Assembly: GCA_964537825.1 (NCBI GenBank) | Contig: CAZIDL010000003.1 | Span: 9,810 to 73,809, forward strand | DNA length: 64,000 nt | DNA from: CAZIDL01 sp964537825 | GTDB lineage: Bacteria > Bacteroidota > Bacteroidia > Flavobacteriales_D > CAYVSK01 | Direction: 5' to 3' | In this document: piece after piece, positions 44,028 through 52,373 of the stretch | How positions within the stretch are numbered: position 1 is the first letter of the stretch | Layout of the letters: every line of letters begins with the position of its first letter | Translations under genes and position numbers: made by a program | The notes under the pieces: generated by a model | The model's input: the letters and a program-made list of their open reading frames with translations, nothing else | What the model was told of the DNA's origin: nothing | Database searches by the model: none

Positions 44028-44975
44028 ATGATAAAAGAACGTACCCTTATCTTTTTCCTTCTGCTCGTGGGGGTCGGGCTCTCCTTTGAAGGACGTGCAC
44101 AGCGCGAACTTCATTTGACCCAGTACAACCTGCATCAACCCTATCTTAACCCGGCTTCGATATCGAGCTATAATGATATTAGTGCTGCCCTCCTTTACAA
44201 AAAGCAATGGATGGGTTTTGACGGAGCACCTACCTTCCAGGGATTGGATTTCAATATGCCGATAGGGGAGACGCAGAGTTCCATCGGGCTCACCGCGTTC
44301 AATGATCAGATCGGTATCAACCGTGTCACCGACATCGGGATCAACTATGCCTACCAATTCCAGGTGGGCGATGCCAGTTATCTGTCGTTCGGACTTACCG
44401 GCAATCTGGTGATGATGCAGAGCAATTACAGTAAGTTGGACGTCCAGGATGAACAAGATCCTCGTTTCAAAGAGGACAGCCGAAACCTTATGGCTCCCGA
44501 TTTCCGTTTTGGAGCGTATTATTTTCAGGATAATTTCTATTTAGGGTTCGCAACTCCAACGATGCTCAAGAACCGTATCCATGGGGAACTTGGAAATTAT
44601 TCCACGAGCACGGAGTTCGACCCTTCTACGATCCACTATTACCTTCATTCGGGTGTCGAGTTTGAATTGGCTGACAAGTGGAAACTTCAGCCGAGCACGA
44701 TGCTCAAGTACGTTAGCGGAGCTCCGCTCCAGGTCGATCTGAATGCCCAGGTCCTCTATGATGACCGCTACGGCTTGGGGATCGGTTATCGTAGCAAAAA
44801 GATCATGAACGCCTTTTTCAATATCCGGTTCGCTCGTAGCTTTCGCGTTGGATACGCATATGACTTCAATCTTTCTGAGATCCGTACTAGCTCATCGGGA
44901 AGCCATGAGATCATGCTCATCTTCGAGCGGAAGGTTGAGAAGAAGGACGTTAAAGTCAACATCCCGCGTTTTTAA
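44028..44975 (+). CDS. PorP/SprF-family outer-membrane protein
   Basis: A 315-residue outer-membrane barrel of the PorP/SprF family. A signal peptide at about residues 1-24 (ending EGRAQ) is followed by the family opening LTQYNLHQPYLNPASI and KKQWMGFDGAPTF. PorP/SprF paralogues are often encoded directly after type B T9SS substrates and help deliver or attach them at the surface. The position here, 47 bases after such a substrate, fits well. It ends NIPRF, with a terminal Phe as in BAM substrates. A weak 6-bp stem (43996-44012) sits in the gap before the gene. Confidence 0.92.
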   Translation: MIKERTLIFFLLLVGVGLSFEGRAQRELHLTQYNLHQPYLNPASISSYNDISAALLYKKQWMGFDGAPTFQGLDFNMPIGETQSSIGLTAFNDQIGINRVTDIGINYAYQFQVGDASYLSFGLTGNLVMMQSNYSKLDVQDEQDPRFKEDSRNLMAPDFRFGAYYFQDNFYLGFATPTMLKNRIHGELGNYSTSTEFDPSTIHYYLHSGVEFELADKWKLQPSTMLKYVSGAPLQVDLNAQVLYDDRYGLGIGYRSKKIMNAFFNIRFARSFRVGYAYDFNLSEIRTSSSGSHEIMLIFERKVEKKDVKVNIPRF

Positions 44976-45016
44976 TGACCTATTGGTCTTAGGAATAAAG
45001 AAAGCAACCCGGAATC

Positions 45017-46939
45017 ATGAAAAAGGTCGTTTCGATCTTTTCTTTTCTGGCCTTTTCAACTTTTTGCCTGGCGCAGGGTAAAATGAAAGAGGCCGACGAG
45101 CATTTCCAATATGCAAGGTATGAACAAGCTCTTAAGGCCTATAAAAAGGTCAAAGAGGAAAAGTCGAGCGTACCCGAACGGGTTCATACGCGGATAGCTA
45201 ATTGTCACAGGGAGCTCAAACAATATGAGAAAGCATTGGAGGCATACCAAGAGCTCTATGAAGATGGACTCCTAAAAGGTCAGCAACTTTTGAATTACGG
45301 CCATCTGCTTCGGAACCATATGAAGTACGCTAAGGCCAAAAAGATCTATCAGGAGTTCGCTGATAACAATGCCGACGATCCGAGAGGGTATTACTACAAA
45401 GAAGCTTCCAACTGGGCCAAGGAGAACCTCGATAAAAGCCCGGCCTACAAAGTCCGGGAGTTAGGTCTAGAAACCGGGGGGATCAGTCTTGGCCAATATC
45501 CCTTCGAAGGAGGGCTTCTCTTTTCCGCCCCTAAGAAACTGAAAATGGAATGGGGGGAGCTTAGGACCTATGATATGGCCTATTCAAAGGGGGAGAAGGG
45601 GAGTTACTCCGATCATCAGAAGCTCAAGGGGGATATCAATGGTCAAGCTCATCAGGGGAATCCCTGTGTTGTCGAGACTAATGAGGGGCCTGTGCTCTAC
45701 TATTCCTCCAACGTTTCCCAAAAAGTAGCCGAGGTGAACGTGAGGAAGAAGGAAAAATACGGGATCGGGGAGAATATGGTGAATCGGCTTCATATCATGG
45801 TAGCTGAGCGCGAGAATGGAAAGTGGAAGAAAAAAGAAGGGCCGGACTTCGATCAAAAAGGTAGTGACTTTGCTCAGCCAAATGTGACGCCGAACCAGGA
45901 TTCATTGTTCTTCGTTTCTAACCAAAAAGGCGGGAAAGGAGGGTACGATATCTATCTTGCTACCCAAACGGATACAGGTTGGGGCGAGCCGAAAAACCTT
46001 GGCGAACCCATCAACTCGATGGAAGATGAGATGTTCCCCTTTTGGCGCAATAACACCCTTTATTTCGCTTCCTACGGGCACTTCAATTTCGGGGGAAGTG
46101 ACATCTTCAAATGCAAGTACGATCCGGAAAAGGGCGAATGGGGAAGTGTTGAGAACATGGGGCGCCCCATCAACAGCCCTTGGGACGATTTCGCTTATAC
46201 CCTCACTTCCAACTCTGATTCAGGTTTCTTCTCCTCCAATCGGAACACGGACCCAGGAAAAGACCGGATCTTCGCTTTCAAGAACCTGCAACTTCCCGAT
46301 ACCATCCGTGGGATCGCAAGGAACCGTATCAATTCCCAACCGATCGATGGCGTGCAGGTGACCCTTTTCCACAATGATGAGACCGTTTCGCAGCAGACCA
46401 CCAATGAGACCGGGAAGTGCAAGCTGATCCTGGAACAGAACACTGCGTACAGGGTTCGTTTTAAGAAAGAAGGATACGAAAAGAAAGAATACGATATTCC
46501 AAAGGATGAACGGGAAGATGTGATCGCCCTCCTGAATTCGATCGAGCTGGATCCGAAGCCCACCAAGGACAAAGTGATCGAGCTCAACAACATCTATTTC
46601 GATTACGGGAAGGCGGAGCTGCGCACGAAAGGAAAGAAAACCCTGGACAAGCTCTACGGCTACATGAAGGATCATCCTGAGGCCCGCATCGAGCTGAGTG
46701 CCCATACGGACGCGCAGTCCAGCGCTGAATTCAACATGAACCTCTCGAAAGAACGAGCGAACGCTTGTTACGATTACCTCAAGGATAAAGGATTGAGCAC
46801 CGATCGCATGATCCCCAAAGGATATGGCGAGACGCAGCTCGTTAACGAGTGCAGTGACGGGGTTGAGTGTCCTGACGAGAAGCACCAGGAGAACCGCCGT
46901 GTGGAGATCAAGTTCCTCGAGAAAGCGAGCGGGTCCTGA
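45017..46939 (+). CDS. PorE-like OmpA-family protein (TPR, PD40, regulatory domain, OmpA)
   Basis: A 640-residue periplasmic protein with signal peptide ending CLAQ. TPR repeats lie at about 25-130 and a PD40-type propeller at about 150-420 (GGYDIYLATQ, GGSDIFKCK). A carboxypeptidase-regulatory-like beta domain spans about 425-500. The OmpA-C domain at about 525-635 contains IYFDYGKAELR, LSAHTDAQ and ENRRVEIKF. This order equals that of PorE of Porphyromonas gingivalis, which binds peptidoglycan and T9SS components. The -1 residue before the signal Cys is Phe, so a lipobox is not evident. It is the third gene of a T9SS substrate-PorP-OmpA trio. Confidence 0.9.
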   Translation: MKKVVSIFSFLAFSTFCLAQGKMKEADEHFQYARYEQALKAYKKVKEEKSSVPERVHTRIANCHRELKQYEKALEAYQELYEDGLLKGQQLLNYGHLLRNHMKYAKAKKIYQEFADNNADDPRGYYYKEASNWAKENLDKSPAYKVRELGLETGGISLGQYPFEGGLLFSAPKKLKMEWGELRTYDMAYSKGEKGSYSDHQKLKGDINGQAHQGNPCVVETNEGPVLYYSSNVSQKVAEVNVRKKEKYGIGENMVNRLHIMVAERENGKWKKKEGPDFDQKGSDFAQPNVTPNQDSLFFVSNQKGGKGGYDIYLATQTDTGWGEPKNLGEPINSMEDEMFPFWRNNTLYFASYGHFNFGGSDIFKCKYDPEKGEWGSVENMGRPINSPWDDFAYTLTSNSDSGFFSSNRNTDPGKDRIFAFKNLQLPDTIRGIARNRINSQPIDGVQVTLFHNDETVSQQTTNETGKCKLILEQNTAYRVRFKKEGYEKKEYDIPKDEREDVIALLNSIELDPKPTKDKVIELNNIYFDYGKAELRTKGKKTLDKLYGYMKDHPEARIELSAHTDAQSSAEFNMNLSKERANACYDYLKDKGLSTDRMIPKGYGETQLVNECSDGVECPDEKHQENRRVEIKFLEKASGS

Positions 46940-46968
46940 GCTTTCTCCACTTTCCGTTTCAGGAGCTT

Positions 46969-47000
46969 TTCGTTCCTCCCCTTCCCGAACCTTATCTTTG
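46969..47000 (+). promoter_or_regulatory. candidate kbl promoter with adjoining small hairpin
   Basis: TTCG at 46969-46972 (inside TTTTCG), a 20-base spacer and TATCTTTG at 46993-47000, a full TAnnTTTG match. A 5-bp hairpin AGCGC-AACC-GCGCT followed by TTTT lies at 47004-47020, at or just after the expected RNA start. An unusually good Shine-Dalgarno for this phylum, AAGGAG at 47030-47035, precedes the kbl ATG. Confidence 0.5.
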
Positions 47001-47043
47001 AACAGCGCAACCGCGCTTTTCTAGAACCAAAGGAGCGTCTGAC

Positions 47044-48240
47044 ATGTACGGTAGCATCAAAGAACATCTCAGGAGCGAGCTGGACCGCCTCAAGGATGAA
47101 GGGCTCTACAAGGAAGAACGGGTGATCGCTTCCCCCCAGGGAGCTGACATCCAGCTCGAGGATGGCAAGGAGGTCATCAATTTTTGCGCGAACAATTACC
47201 TCGGGCTCTCTTCGGACCCCGAACTCATCCAGGCTGCCAAGGATACGATGGATCAGAGAGGATACGGGCTTTCCTCCGTGCGTTTCATCTGTGGCACCAT
47301 GGATATCCACAAGGAGCTCGAGAAAAAGATCGCCGAGTTCTCAGGTACGGATGACACCATTCTCTATGCTGCCGCCTTCGATGCTAATGGGGGTGTTTTC
47401 GAACCCATCCTGACGAAAGAGGACGCTATCATTTCGGATGCTTTGAACCATGCATCCATCATCGATGGAGTGCGGCTTTGTAAAGCCCAGCGTTATCGCT
47501 ACGCGCACAGCGATATGAACGAGCTTGAGGAGTGTCTGAAGCAAGCTCAGGAGCAGCGCTTCCGGGTGATCGTTACCGATGGCGTTTTCTCAATGGACGG
47601 AGATGTGGCCAAACTCCGGGAGATATGCGATCTGGCCGAAAACTACGATGCGCTCGTTATGGTCGATGATTGCCATGCTACGGGGTTTATGGGAAAAAAT
47701 GGAAAAGGCTCTCCTGAATACTGTGACGTGATGGGAAAGGTGGACATCATTACCGGGACCCTGGGTAAAGCCCTGGGTGGTGCGATGGGGGGATATGCCA
47801 CCGGCCGCAAGGAGATCATCGAGATGCTCCGGCAACGATCCCGCCCCTACCTTTTTTCCAATTCTCTTGCGCCCCCGATAGTTGGGGCTTCCCTGAAGGT
47901 GTTCGAACTCCTTGACCGGAGTACAGAGCTGCGGGACAAACTCGAGGAGAACACGGCTTACTTCCGTGAAGAGCTCCAAAAAGCAGGCTTCGATCTCAAA
48001 GAAGGGGAATCACCCATCATTCCGATCATGCTTTACGATGCCCCTCTCGCCCAAAAGTTCGCATCGAGGCTCATCGAAGAGGGGATCTATGTGATCGGCT
48101 TCTTCTATCCCGTGGTGCCCCAAGGGGAGGCCCGGATCCGGGTGCAGCTCTCAGCTGCCCATGAAAAGGAACACCTCGATCGAGCGTTGGAGGCTTTTGT
48201 GAGGATCGGGCAAGAACTGGAGGTTATTCAACCCGCCTGA
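47044..48240 (+). CDS. kbl: glycine C-acetyltransferase (2-amino-3-ketobutyrate CoA ligase)
   Basis: A PLP enzyme of the alpha-oxoamine synthase family, cleaving 2-amino-3-oxobutyrate with CoA to glycine and acetyl-CoA in threonine breakdown. Motifs are NFCANNYLGLSSDP, VDDCHATGFMGKNGKG with the PLP-ring His and Asp, and GTLGKALGGAMGG with the Schiff-base Lys K242. 398 residues equals the E. coli Kbl length. The usual partner threonine dehydrogenase is not next to it. Serine palmitoyltransferase-like relatives are the alternative, but similarity to Kbl is strong from end to end. Confidence 0.94.
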   Translation: MYGSIKEHLRSELDRLKDEGLYKEERVIASPQGADIQLEDGKEVINFCANNYLGLSSDPELIQAAKDTMDQRGYGLSSVRFICGTMDIHKELEKKIAEFSGTDDTILYAAAFDANGGVFEPILTKEDAIISDALNHASIIDGVRLCKAQRYRYAHSDMNELEECLKQAQEQRFRVIVTDGVFSMDGDVAKLREICDLAENYDALVMVDDCHATGFMGKNGKGSPEYCDVMGKVDIITGTLGKALGGAMGGYATGRKEIIEMLRQRSRPYLFSNSLAPPIVGASLKVFELLDRSTELRDKLEENTAYFREELQKAGFDLKEGESPIIPIMLYDAPLAQKFASRLIEEGIYVIGFFYPVVPQGEARIRVQLSAAHEKEHLDRALEAFVRIGQELEVIQPA

Positions 48241-48253
48241 ATACGAGCAGGGC

Positions 48254-48284
48254 TTGGCCGGATCGAAAATTCACCTTAACTTCG
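48254..48284 (+). promoter_or_regulatory. promoter of the rplM ribosomal operon
   Basis: TTGG at 48254-48257, 19 bases, then TAACTTCG at 48277-48284, one mismatch to TAnnTTTG and close to the TAACTTTG form seen before highly expressed Bacteroidota genes. Transcription would start near 48290, at the hairpin described next. Confidence 0.55.
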
Positions 48285-48287
48285 CGG

Positions 48288-48302
48288 CCCGTTCTGAACG
48301 GG
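48288..48302 (+). promoter_or_regulatory. leader hairpin before rplM
   Basis: CCCGTT-CTG-AACGGG forms a perfect 6-bp stem with a 3-base loop, placed at the likely 5' end of the rplM-rpsI mRNA, 26 bases before the GTG start. It may be a ribosomal-protein leader bound by L13, or a simple 5' stabilising stem. The sequence alone does not decide. Confidence 0.4.
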
Positions 48303-48327
48303 AACGGCGAACAAAAAGTGCTTCATC

Positions 48328-48786
48328 GTGGACCAAGTGAGTTTCAAGACCCGCAGCGCCAACAAAGAGAGCGTGACCAAAAAGTGGTACGTCGTGGATG
48401 CCAGTGAGCAGCCCGTCGGACGATTGGCCAGTAAGGTGGCCCAGTTGCTCCGCGGAAAGCACAAACCGGATTTCACTCCCCACGTCGATTGCGGTGACAA
48501 TATCATCATCATCAACGCTGATCAAGTGAAGTTCACCGGTAATAAATGGCGCGACAAGGAATACCGGTGGTATACCGGATATACGAGCGGGCTCCGGAGC
48601 ATCACGGCTGAGGACATGCACAAGCGAAAGCCGATCCGTATCGTAGAGAAAGCGATCAAGAACATGCTTCCCAAGAATCGTCTCAGTCGGCGCATATTCC
48701 GGAAAAACCTCTTCGTTTACGAAGGAGCCGAACACGAACAACAGGCGCAAAAGCCTGAAGCGCTCGATATTAACTCCATCAAATGA
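48328..48786 (+). CDS. rplM: 50S ribosomal protein L13
   Basis: L13 of the large ribosomal subunit. WYVVDASEQPVGRLASKVA, PDFTPHVDCGDNIIIINAD and MLPKNRLSRR are family signatures. The start is GTG at 48328: homologues begin M-D-x-x-S-F/Y-K-T, matching this position. Length is 152 residues. First gene of rplM-rpsI-rpsB-tsf; the stop overlaps the rpsI start by 4 bases. Confidence 0.97.
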   Translation: MDQVSFKTRSANKESVTKKWYVVDASEQPVGRLASKVAQLLRGKHKPDFTPHVDCGDNIIIINADQVKFTGNKWRDKEYRWYTGYTSGLRSITAEDMHKRKPIRIVEKAIKNMLPKNRLSRRIFRKNLFVYEGAEHEQQAQKPEALDINSIK

Positions 48787-49184
48787 GCCAGGGATCCATG
48801 GAGAACATTACGACGAGCGGTCGCAGAAAGCAATCCACAGCCCGGGTGCATTTCCGGAAAGGCAGTGGTAAAATGACCGTGAACGGGAAGGAACACAAAG
48901 AATATTTCGACACCCCTCTACTACAGGAGCTTATCGATAAGCCTTTTCGTCTCACCGAGATGCAGGGGCAGTTCGATATTAAAGTGAACGTCGACGGGGG
49001 TGGTATCAGTGGACAGGCTGAGGCCACGCGCCTTGCGATCGGAAAAGCCCTGGTCGAATACGACCCCGAGAACCGCGCGAAGCTCAAGCCTTATGCGCTA
49101 CTGACAAGGGATTCCCGAATGGTGGAACGGAAAAAGCCTGGACGCAAGAAAGCCCGGAAATCCGGTCAGTTCAGTAAACGCTAA
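48783..49184 (+). CDS. rpsI: 30S ribosomal protein S9
   Basis: S9 of the small subunit. The N-terminal GRRKQSTARVHFRKGSGKMT and the basic C-terminus KKARKSGQFSKR, which reaches toward the decoding centre, are diagnostic. The ATGA-overlap start gives 133 residues; a second Met at 48798 (MENITTSGRRK) is equally consistent with family length. Coupled to rplM, as in most bacteria. Confidence 0.97.
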   Translation: MSQGSMENITTSGRRKQSTARVHFRKGSGKMTVNGKEHKEYFDTPLLQELIDKPFRLTEMQGQFDIKVNVDGGGISGQAEATRLAIGKALVEYDPENRAKLKPYALLTRDSRMVERKKPGRKKARKSGQFSKR

Positions 49185-49213
49185 AGCAGCGAACAGAAAC
49201 AGTACGGCAGACA

Positions 49214-50095
49214 ATGGCGAAGATCGACTTCCAGGAATTGCTCGACGCAGGGGTCCATTACGGCCATCTGAAACGCAAGTGGGACCCCAATATCGCTCCT
49301 TACATCTTCGATGAGAAGGAAGGGGTTCACGTGATCGACCTCAACAAGACCAGCAAGAAGATCGAAGAGGCTTCGAACGTCCTTAAGGACATGGCGAAGA
49401 ACGGCAAGAAGATCCTCTTCGTGGCCACGAAAAAGCAGGCCAAGGACATCCTGGAAGAGCGTATCAAGCCTTCCAATATGCCCTATGTGACCGAGCGTTG
49501 GCCTGGTGGAATGCTGACCAACTTCGCAACGATCCGGCGTGCGATCCGTAAGATGAACAACATCGATAAGCGCTTCAGCGATGGGACCTACGATAACCTG
49601 TCAAAGCGGGAGCGTTTGGCTTTTGCGCGCGAGCGCGACAAGTTGAAGAAACATCTCGGCAGTGTTGCCGGATTGACGCGTTTGCCAGCAGCTCTCTTCG
49701 TGGTGGATATCAAGAAGGAGAACATCGCCGTCAACGAGGCCCGCAAGCTCAACATCCCCACTTTCGGTATCGTCGACACCAATTCCGACCCAACCTTGGT
49801 CGATTACCCTATTCCGGCGAACGATGATGCTTCGGAGTCCATCGCTAAGATCCTGGACCTCGTGATCCAACCCATCGAAGAAGGGCTTCAGGAACGGGAG
49901 CAGGAAAAGGAAGAACGGAAGAAAGAGAAGAGCAAAGAGAAAGCAGCCGCCGGTAGCGAAGAGAGCAGCGATGAAAAGGAAGGGAGCAGCGAGCAGGAAG
50001 CGGAAAAGAGCGATGAAACCGCAACTAAAAGCGCTGCTGTGGCAAGTAAGAAGGAGGAAGAAAGTTCCGGGGAGAGCAGCGGAGAGAATAGCTGA
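49214..50095 (+). CDS. rpsB: 30S ribosomal protein S2 with acidic C-terminal tail
   Basis: The S2 core fills residues 1 to about 228 (GVHYGHLKRKWDPNIAPYIF, VTERWPGGMLTNFATI, VDTNSDPTLVDYPIPANDD). A low-complexity tail of about 65 residues rich in Glu, Ser, Lys and Ala follows and ends the 293-residue protein. Tails of this kind occur in some Bacteroidota S2 proteins and are probably disordered. Located 29 bases after rpsI and 32 before tsf. Confidence 0.97.
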   Translation: MAKIDFQELLDAGVHYGHLKRKWDPNIAPYIFDEKEGVHVIDLNKTSKKIEEASNVLKDMAKNGKKILFVATKKQAKDILEERIKPSNMPYVTERWPGGMLTNFATIRRAIRKMNNIDKRFSDGTYDNLSKRERLAFARERDKLKKHLGSVAGLTRLPAALFVVDIKKENIAVNEARKLNIPTFGIVDTNSDPTLVDYPIPANDDASESIAKILDLVIQPIEEGLQEREQEKEERKKEKSKEKAAAGSEESSDEKEGSSEQEAEKSDETATKSAAVASKKEEESSGESSGENS

Positions 50096-50127
50096 TAAAT
50101 AATCCAAAGACGCGTACGAACGAGCCA

Positions 50128-50961
50128 ATGGCGACCGTAACGAGCAACGACGTAAGAAGGCTCCGGGATTTCACCGGTGCTGGTATGATGGACTGTAAAA
50201 AAGCTCTTGAAGAGGCGGACAACGATTTTGATCAAGCCGTCGAATTCCTCCGTAAGAAAGGGCAGAAAGTCGCTCAGAAAAGACAGGAACGGGAGGCCAC
50301 CGAAGGGCTCGTCCTCGCAAAAGCAGCCGAGAACGGTAAGGAAGGCGTGCTGATCACTGTGAACTGTGAAACGGATTTCGTCGCGAAGAACGAAGAATTC
50401 GGATCTTTTGCCCGGGATGTGTTAAGAACCGCCCTTGATGAAAAACCGGGGAATGTTGAAGAACTGAAGGAGAAGAACTACCCTGATAGCGATCTCAGCA
50501 TCTCGGAAAAGTTGACCGAGATCATCGGAAAGATCGGGGAGAAGATCGAATTCGATACGGTCGATCGCGTCGAAGCTGAGACCGTGGTAGCATATGAGCA
50601 TCCAGGCAACAAGATCGCTGCTCTTGTCGGAATGAATAAGCCCGGCCATGAGGAGATCGCCAGGGAACTAGCCATGCAGATCGCAGCGATGGACCCGGTA
50701 TCCCTGGACGAGAACGATGTTCCGGAGGACATCAAAGAGCGGGAGCTCGAGAACGGACGTGAGCAAGCACGACAAGAAGGTAAACCCGACGACATCGTCG
50801 AAAAGATCGCTGAAGGAAAGCTCAAGAAGTTCTACAAGGAGAGCACCCTAATCCATCAGCCTTTTGTAAAAGACAACAACAAGACGGTGGCTGAATACCT
50901 CAAGGAAAAAGACCCTGAATTGAAAGTGACCGATTTCAAGCGATATTCGCTGGAAGGATGA
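50128..50961 (+). CDS. tsf: elongation factor Ts
   Basis: EF-Ts exchanges GDP for GTP on EF-Tu. The N-terminal UBA-like domain (VRRLRDFTGAGMMDCKKALEE) and the contact motif CETDFVAKN at about residues 82-90 are conserved. 277 residues. Last gene of the ribosomal operon; an intrinsic terminator follows its stop at 8 bases. Confidence 0.97.
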   Translation: MATVTSNDVRRLRDFTGAGMMDCKKALEEADNDFDQAVEFLRKKGQKVAQKRQEREATEGLVLAKAAENGKEGVLITVNCETDFVAKNEEFGSFARDVLRTALDEKPGNVEELKEKNYPDSDLSISEKLTEIIGKIGEKIEFDTVDRVEAETVVAYEHPGNKIAALVGMNKPGHEEIARELAMQIAAMDPVSLDENDVPEDIKERELENGREQARQEGKPDDIVEKIAEGKLKKFYKESTLIHQPFVKDNNKTVAEYLKEKDPELKVTDFKRYSLEG

Positions 50962-50968
50962 ATCCTTT

Positions 50969-51001
50969 AAAAGCCTGTTCCGCCGGAACAGGCTTTTTTT
51001 T
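50969..51001 (+). terminator. intrinsic terminator after tsf
   Basis: A 13-bp perfect stem (AAAAGCCTGTTCC and its reverse complement, loop GCC) runs into a T-run ending at 51001. It closes the rplM-rpsI-rpsB-tsf operon, so pyrH-frr has its own promoter, or receives only read-through. Confidence 0.9.
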
Positions 51002-51068
51002 GCCCGATCGGGGAAAGGCCGTGTAGTACCTTTTGTTTTAACTTAGCGATAACGAGCGATAGCTTGCC

Positions 51069-51779
51069 ATGAAATACAAGCGGGTCCTACTTAAACTGAG
51101 TGGAGAATCCCTGATGGGAGATCAGGAGTACGGGATCGATAACGAACGGCTCTCCGCTTATGCCCGTGAGATCAAAAGCATCGCCGAACAGGGTGTACAG
51201 ACCGCTATCGTGATCGGAGGAGGGAACATCTTTCGCGGTATACAGACCACGGAAAGTGTGGTCAAACGCGTCCAGGGCGATTACATGGGCATGCTCGCCA
51301 CCATGATCAATAGCATGGCCCTTCAGTCCGCTCTCGAAGCACTTGGGTTGCAAACGCGCCTCCTCTCAGCGATCAAGATGGAGAAGATCGCCGAGCCGTT
51401 CATTCGTCGCCGGGCCATCCGCCACCTCGAAAAAGGTCGCGTCGTCATCTTCGGAGCTGGTACCGGCAATCCTTACTTTACCACCGACTCCGCTGCATCC
51501 TTGCGAGCTGTTGAGGTGGAATGCGACGTGATCCTCAAAGGGACCCGCGTGGATGGGATCTATACCGCCGATCCGGAAAAGGACGAAGGGGCCCTCCGTT
51601 ACAGTACGGTGACCTTCAGTGAAGTATATGAGAAAGGGCTCCACGTGATGGACCTTACCGCCTTCACCCTCTGCAACGAGAACAAACTCCCTATCGTCGT
51701 CTTCGATATGAACAATCCTGGTAATCTGCTCAGAGTGGTTCAAGGTGATGAGGTCGGTACACTGGTCGAAAGTGGCTAA
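51069..51779 (+). CDS. pyrH: uridylate kinase (UMP kinase)
   Basis: The hexameric bacterial UMP kinase of the amino-acid kinase fold, making UDP. Motifs are KRVLLKLSGESLMG, IVIGGGNIFRG, GAGTGNPYFTTDSAA and ILKGTRVDGIYTADPEKD. 236 residues, typical. A TAACTTAG stretch at 51039-51046 could be a -7 box. frr follows by 27 bases, the order seen in many bacteria. Confidence 0.97.
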   Translation: MKYKRVLLKLSGESLMGDQEYGIDNERLSAYAREIKSIAEQGVQTAIVIGGGNIFRGIQTTESVVKRVQGDYMGMLATMINSMALQSALEALGLQTRLLSAIKMEKIAEPFIRRRAIRHLEKGRVVIFGAGTGNPYFTTDSAASLRAVEVECDVILKGTRVDGIYTADPEKDEGALRYSTVTFSEVYEKGLHVMDLTAFTLCNENKLPIVVFDMNNPGNLLRVVQGDEVGTLVESG

Positions 51780-51806
51780 ATTGGCATCCCTAAAAGGATT
51801 CTCCCT

Positions 51807-52373
51807 ATGCACGAGGAAGTGGAATTCATTAAAGAAAGTAGCAAAGAATCGATGGAAAGCGCCATCAAGCACCTTAGGGATCGTCTCTCCCGAGTACGCA
51901 CCGGCAAAGCGGATCCCAACATGCTCGACCATATCATGGTGGAGTATTATGGGGCCCAAACACCCCTGAACCAGCTCGCTAACGTCAATACACCCGATGG
52001 TTCTACCATCACCATCCAGCCCTTTGAACAAGGGATGATCCAGGCCATCGAAAAGGCCATCCAGGATGCTGACCTCGGGCTTAATCCCCAGAACAATGGG
52101 GAGCGCGTGATCATCAATATTCCGCCCTTGACCGAAGAACGCCGCCAACAGATGACGAAAACGGTGCGCTCCGAGGCAGAGGATGCTAAGGTGAGCATCC
52201 GCAATGCCCGAAGGGAGGCGAACGATTCCCTCAAGAAGCTTAAGAAGGAAGGGACCATTTCAGAGGATGAGGAGCTCGAAGGGGAGAAGGAGATCCAAAA
52301 GCTTACCGACTCCTTTACGGGCAAGGTGGACGAATTGGTGAATGCCAAGGAAGCGGACCTGCGCTCCTTCTGA
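51807..52373 (+). CDS. frr: ribosome recycling factor
   Basis: RRF splits post-termination ribosomes together with EF-G. The three-helix domain with RVRTGKADPNML and the C-terminal KKLKKEGTISEDEEL are conserved; 188 residues. The start is the ATG at 51807. The stop directly abuts the stop of the convergent radical SAM gene. Confidence 0.96.
   Translation: MHEEVEFIKESSKESMESAIKHLRDRLSRVRTGKADPNMLDHIMVEYYGAQTPLNQLANVNTPDGSTITIQPFEQGMIQAIEKAIQDADLGLNPQNNGERVIINIPPLTEERRQQMTKTVRSEAEDAKVSIRNARREANDSLKKLKKEGTISEDEELEGEKEIQKLTDSFTGKVDELVNAKEADLRSF

Noticed and set aside
45017..46939. Lipoprotein anchor on the PorE-like protein
   Set aside because: A Cys occurs near the signal end, but the preceding residues (STF) do not form a lipobox; cleavage after LAQ is more likely.
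47004..47020. Intrinsic terminator for the PorE-like gene
   Set aside because: The 5-bp stem with TTTT is weak and sits just downstream of a perfect kbl -7 box, so it would lie in the kbl leader.
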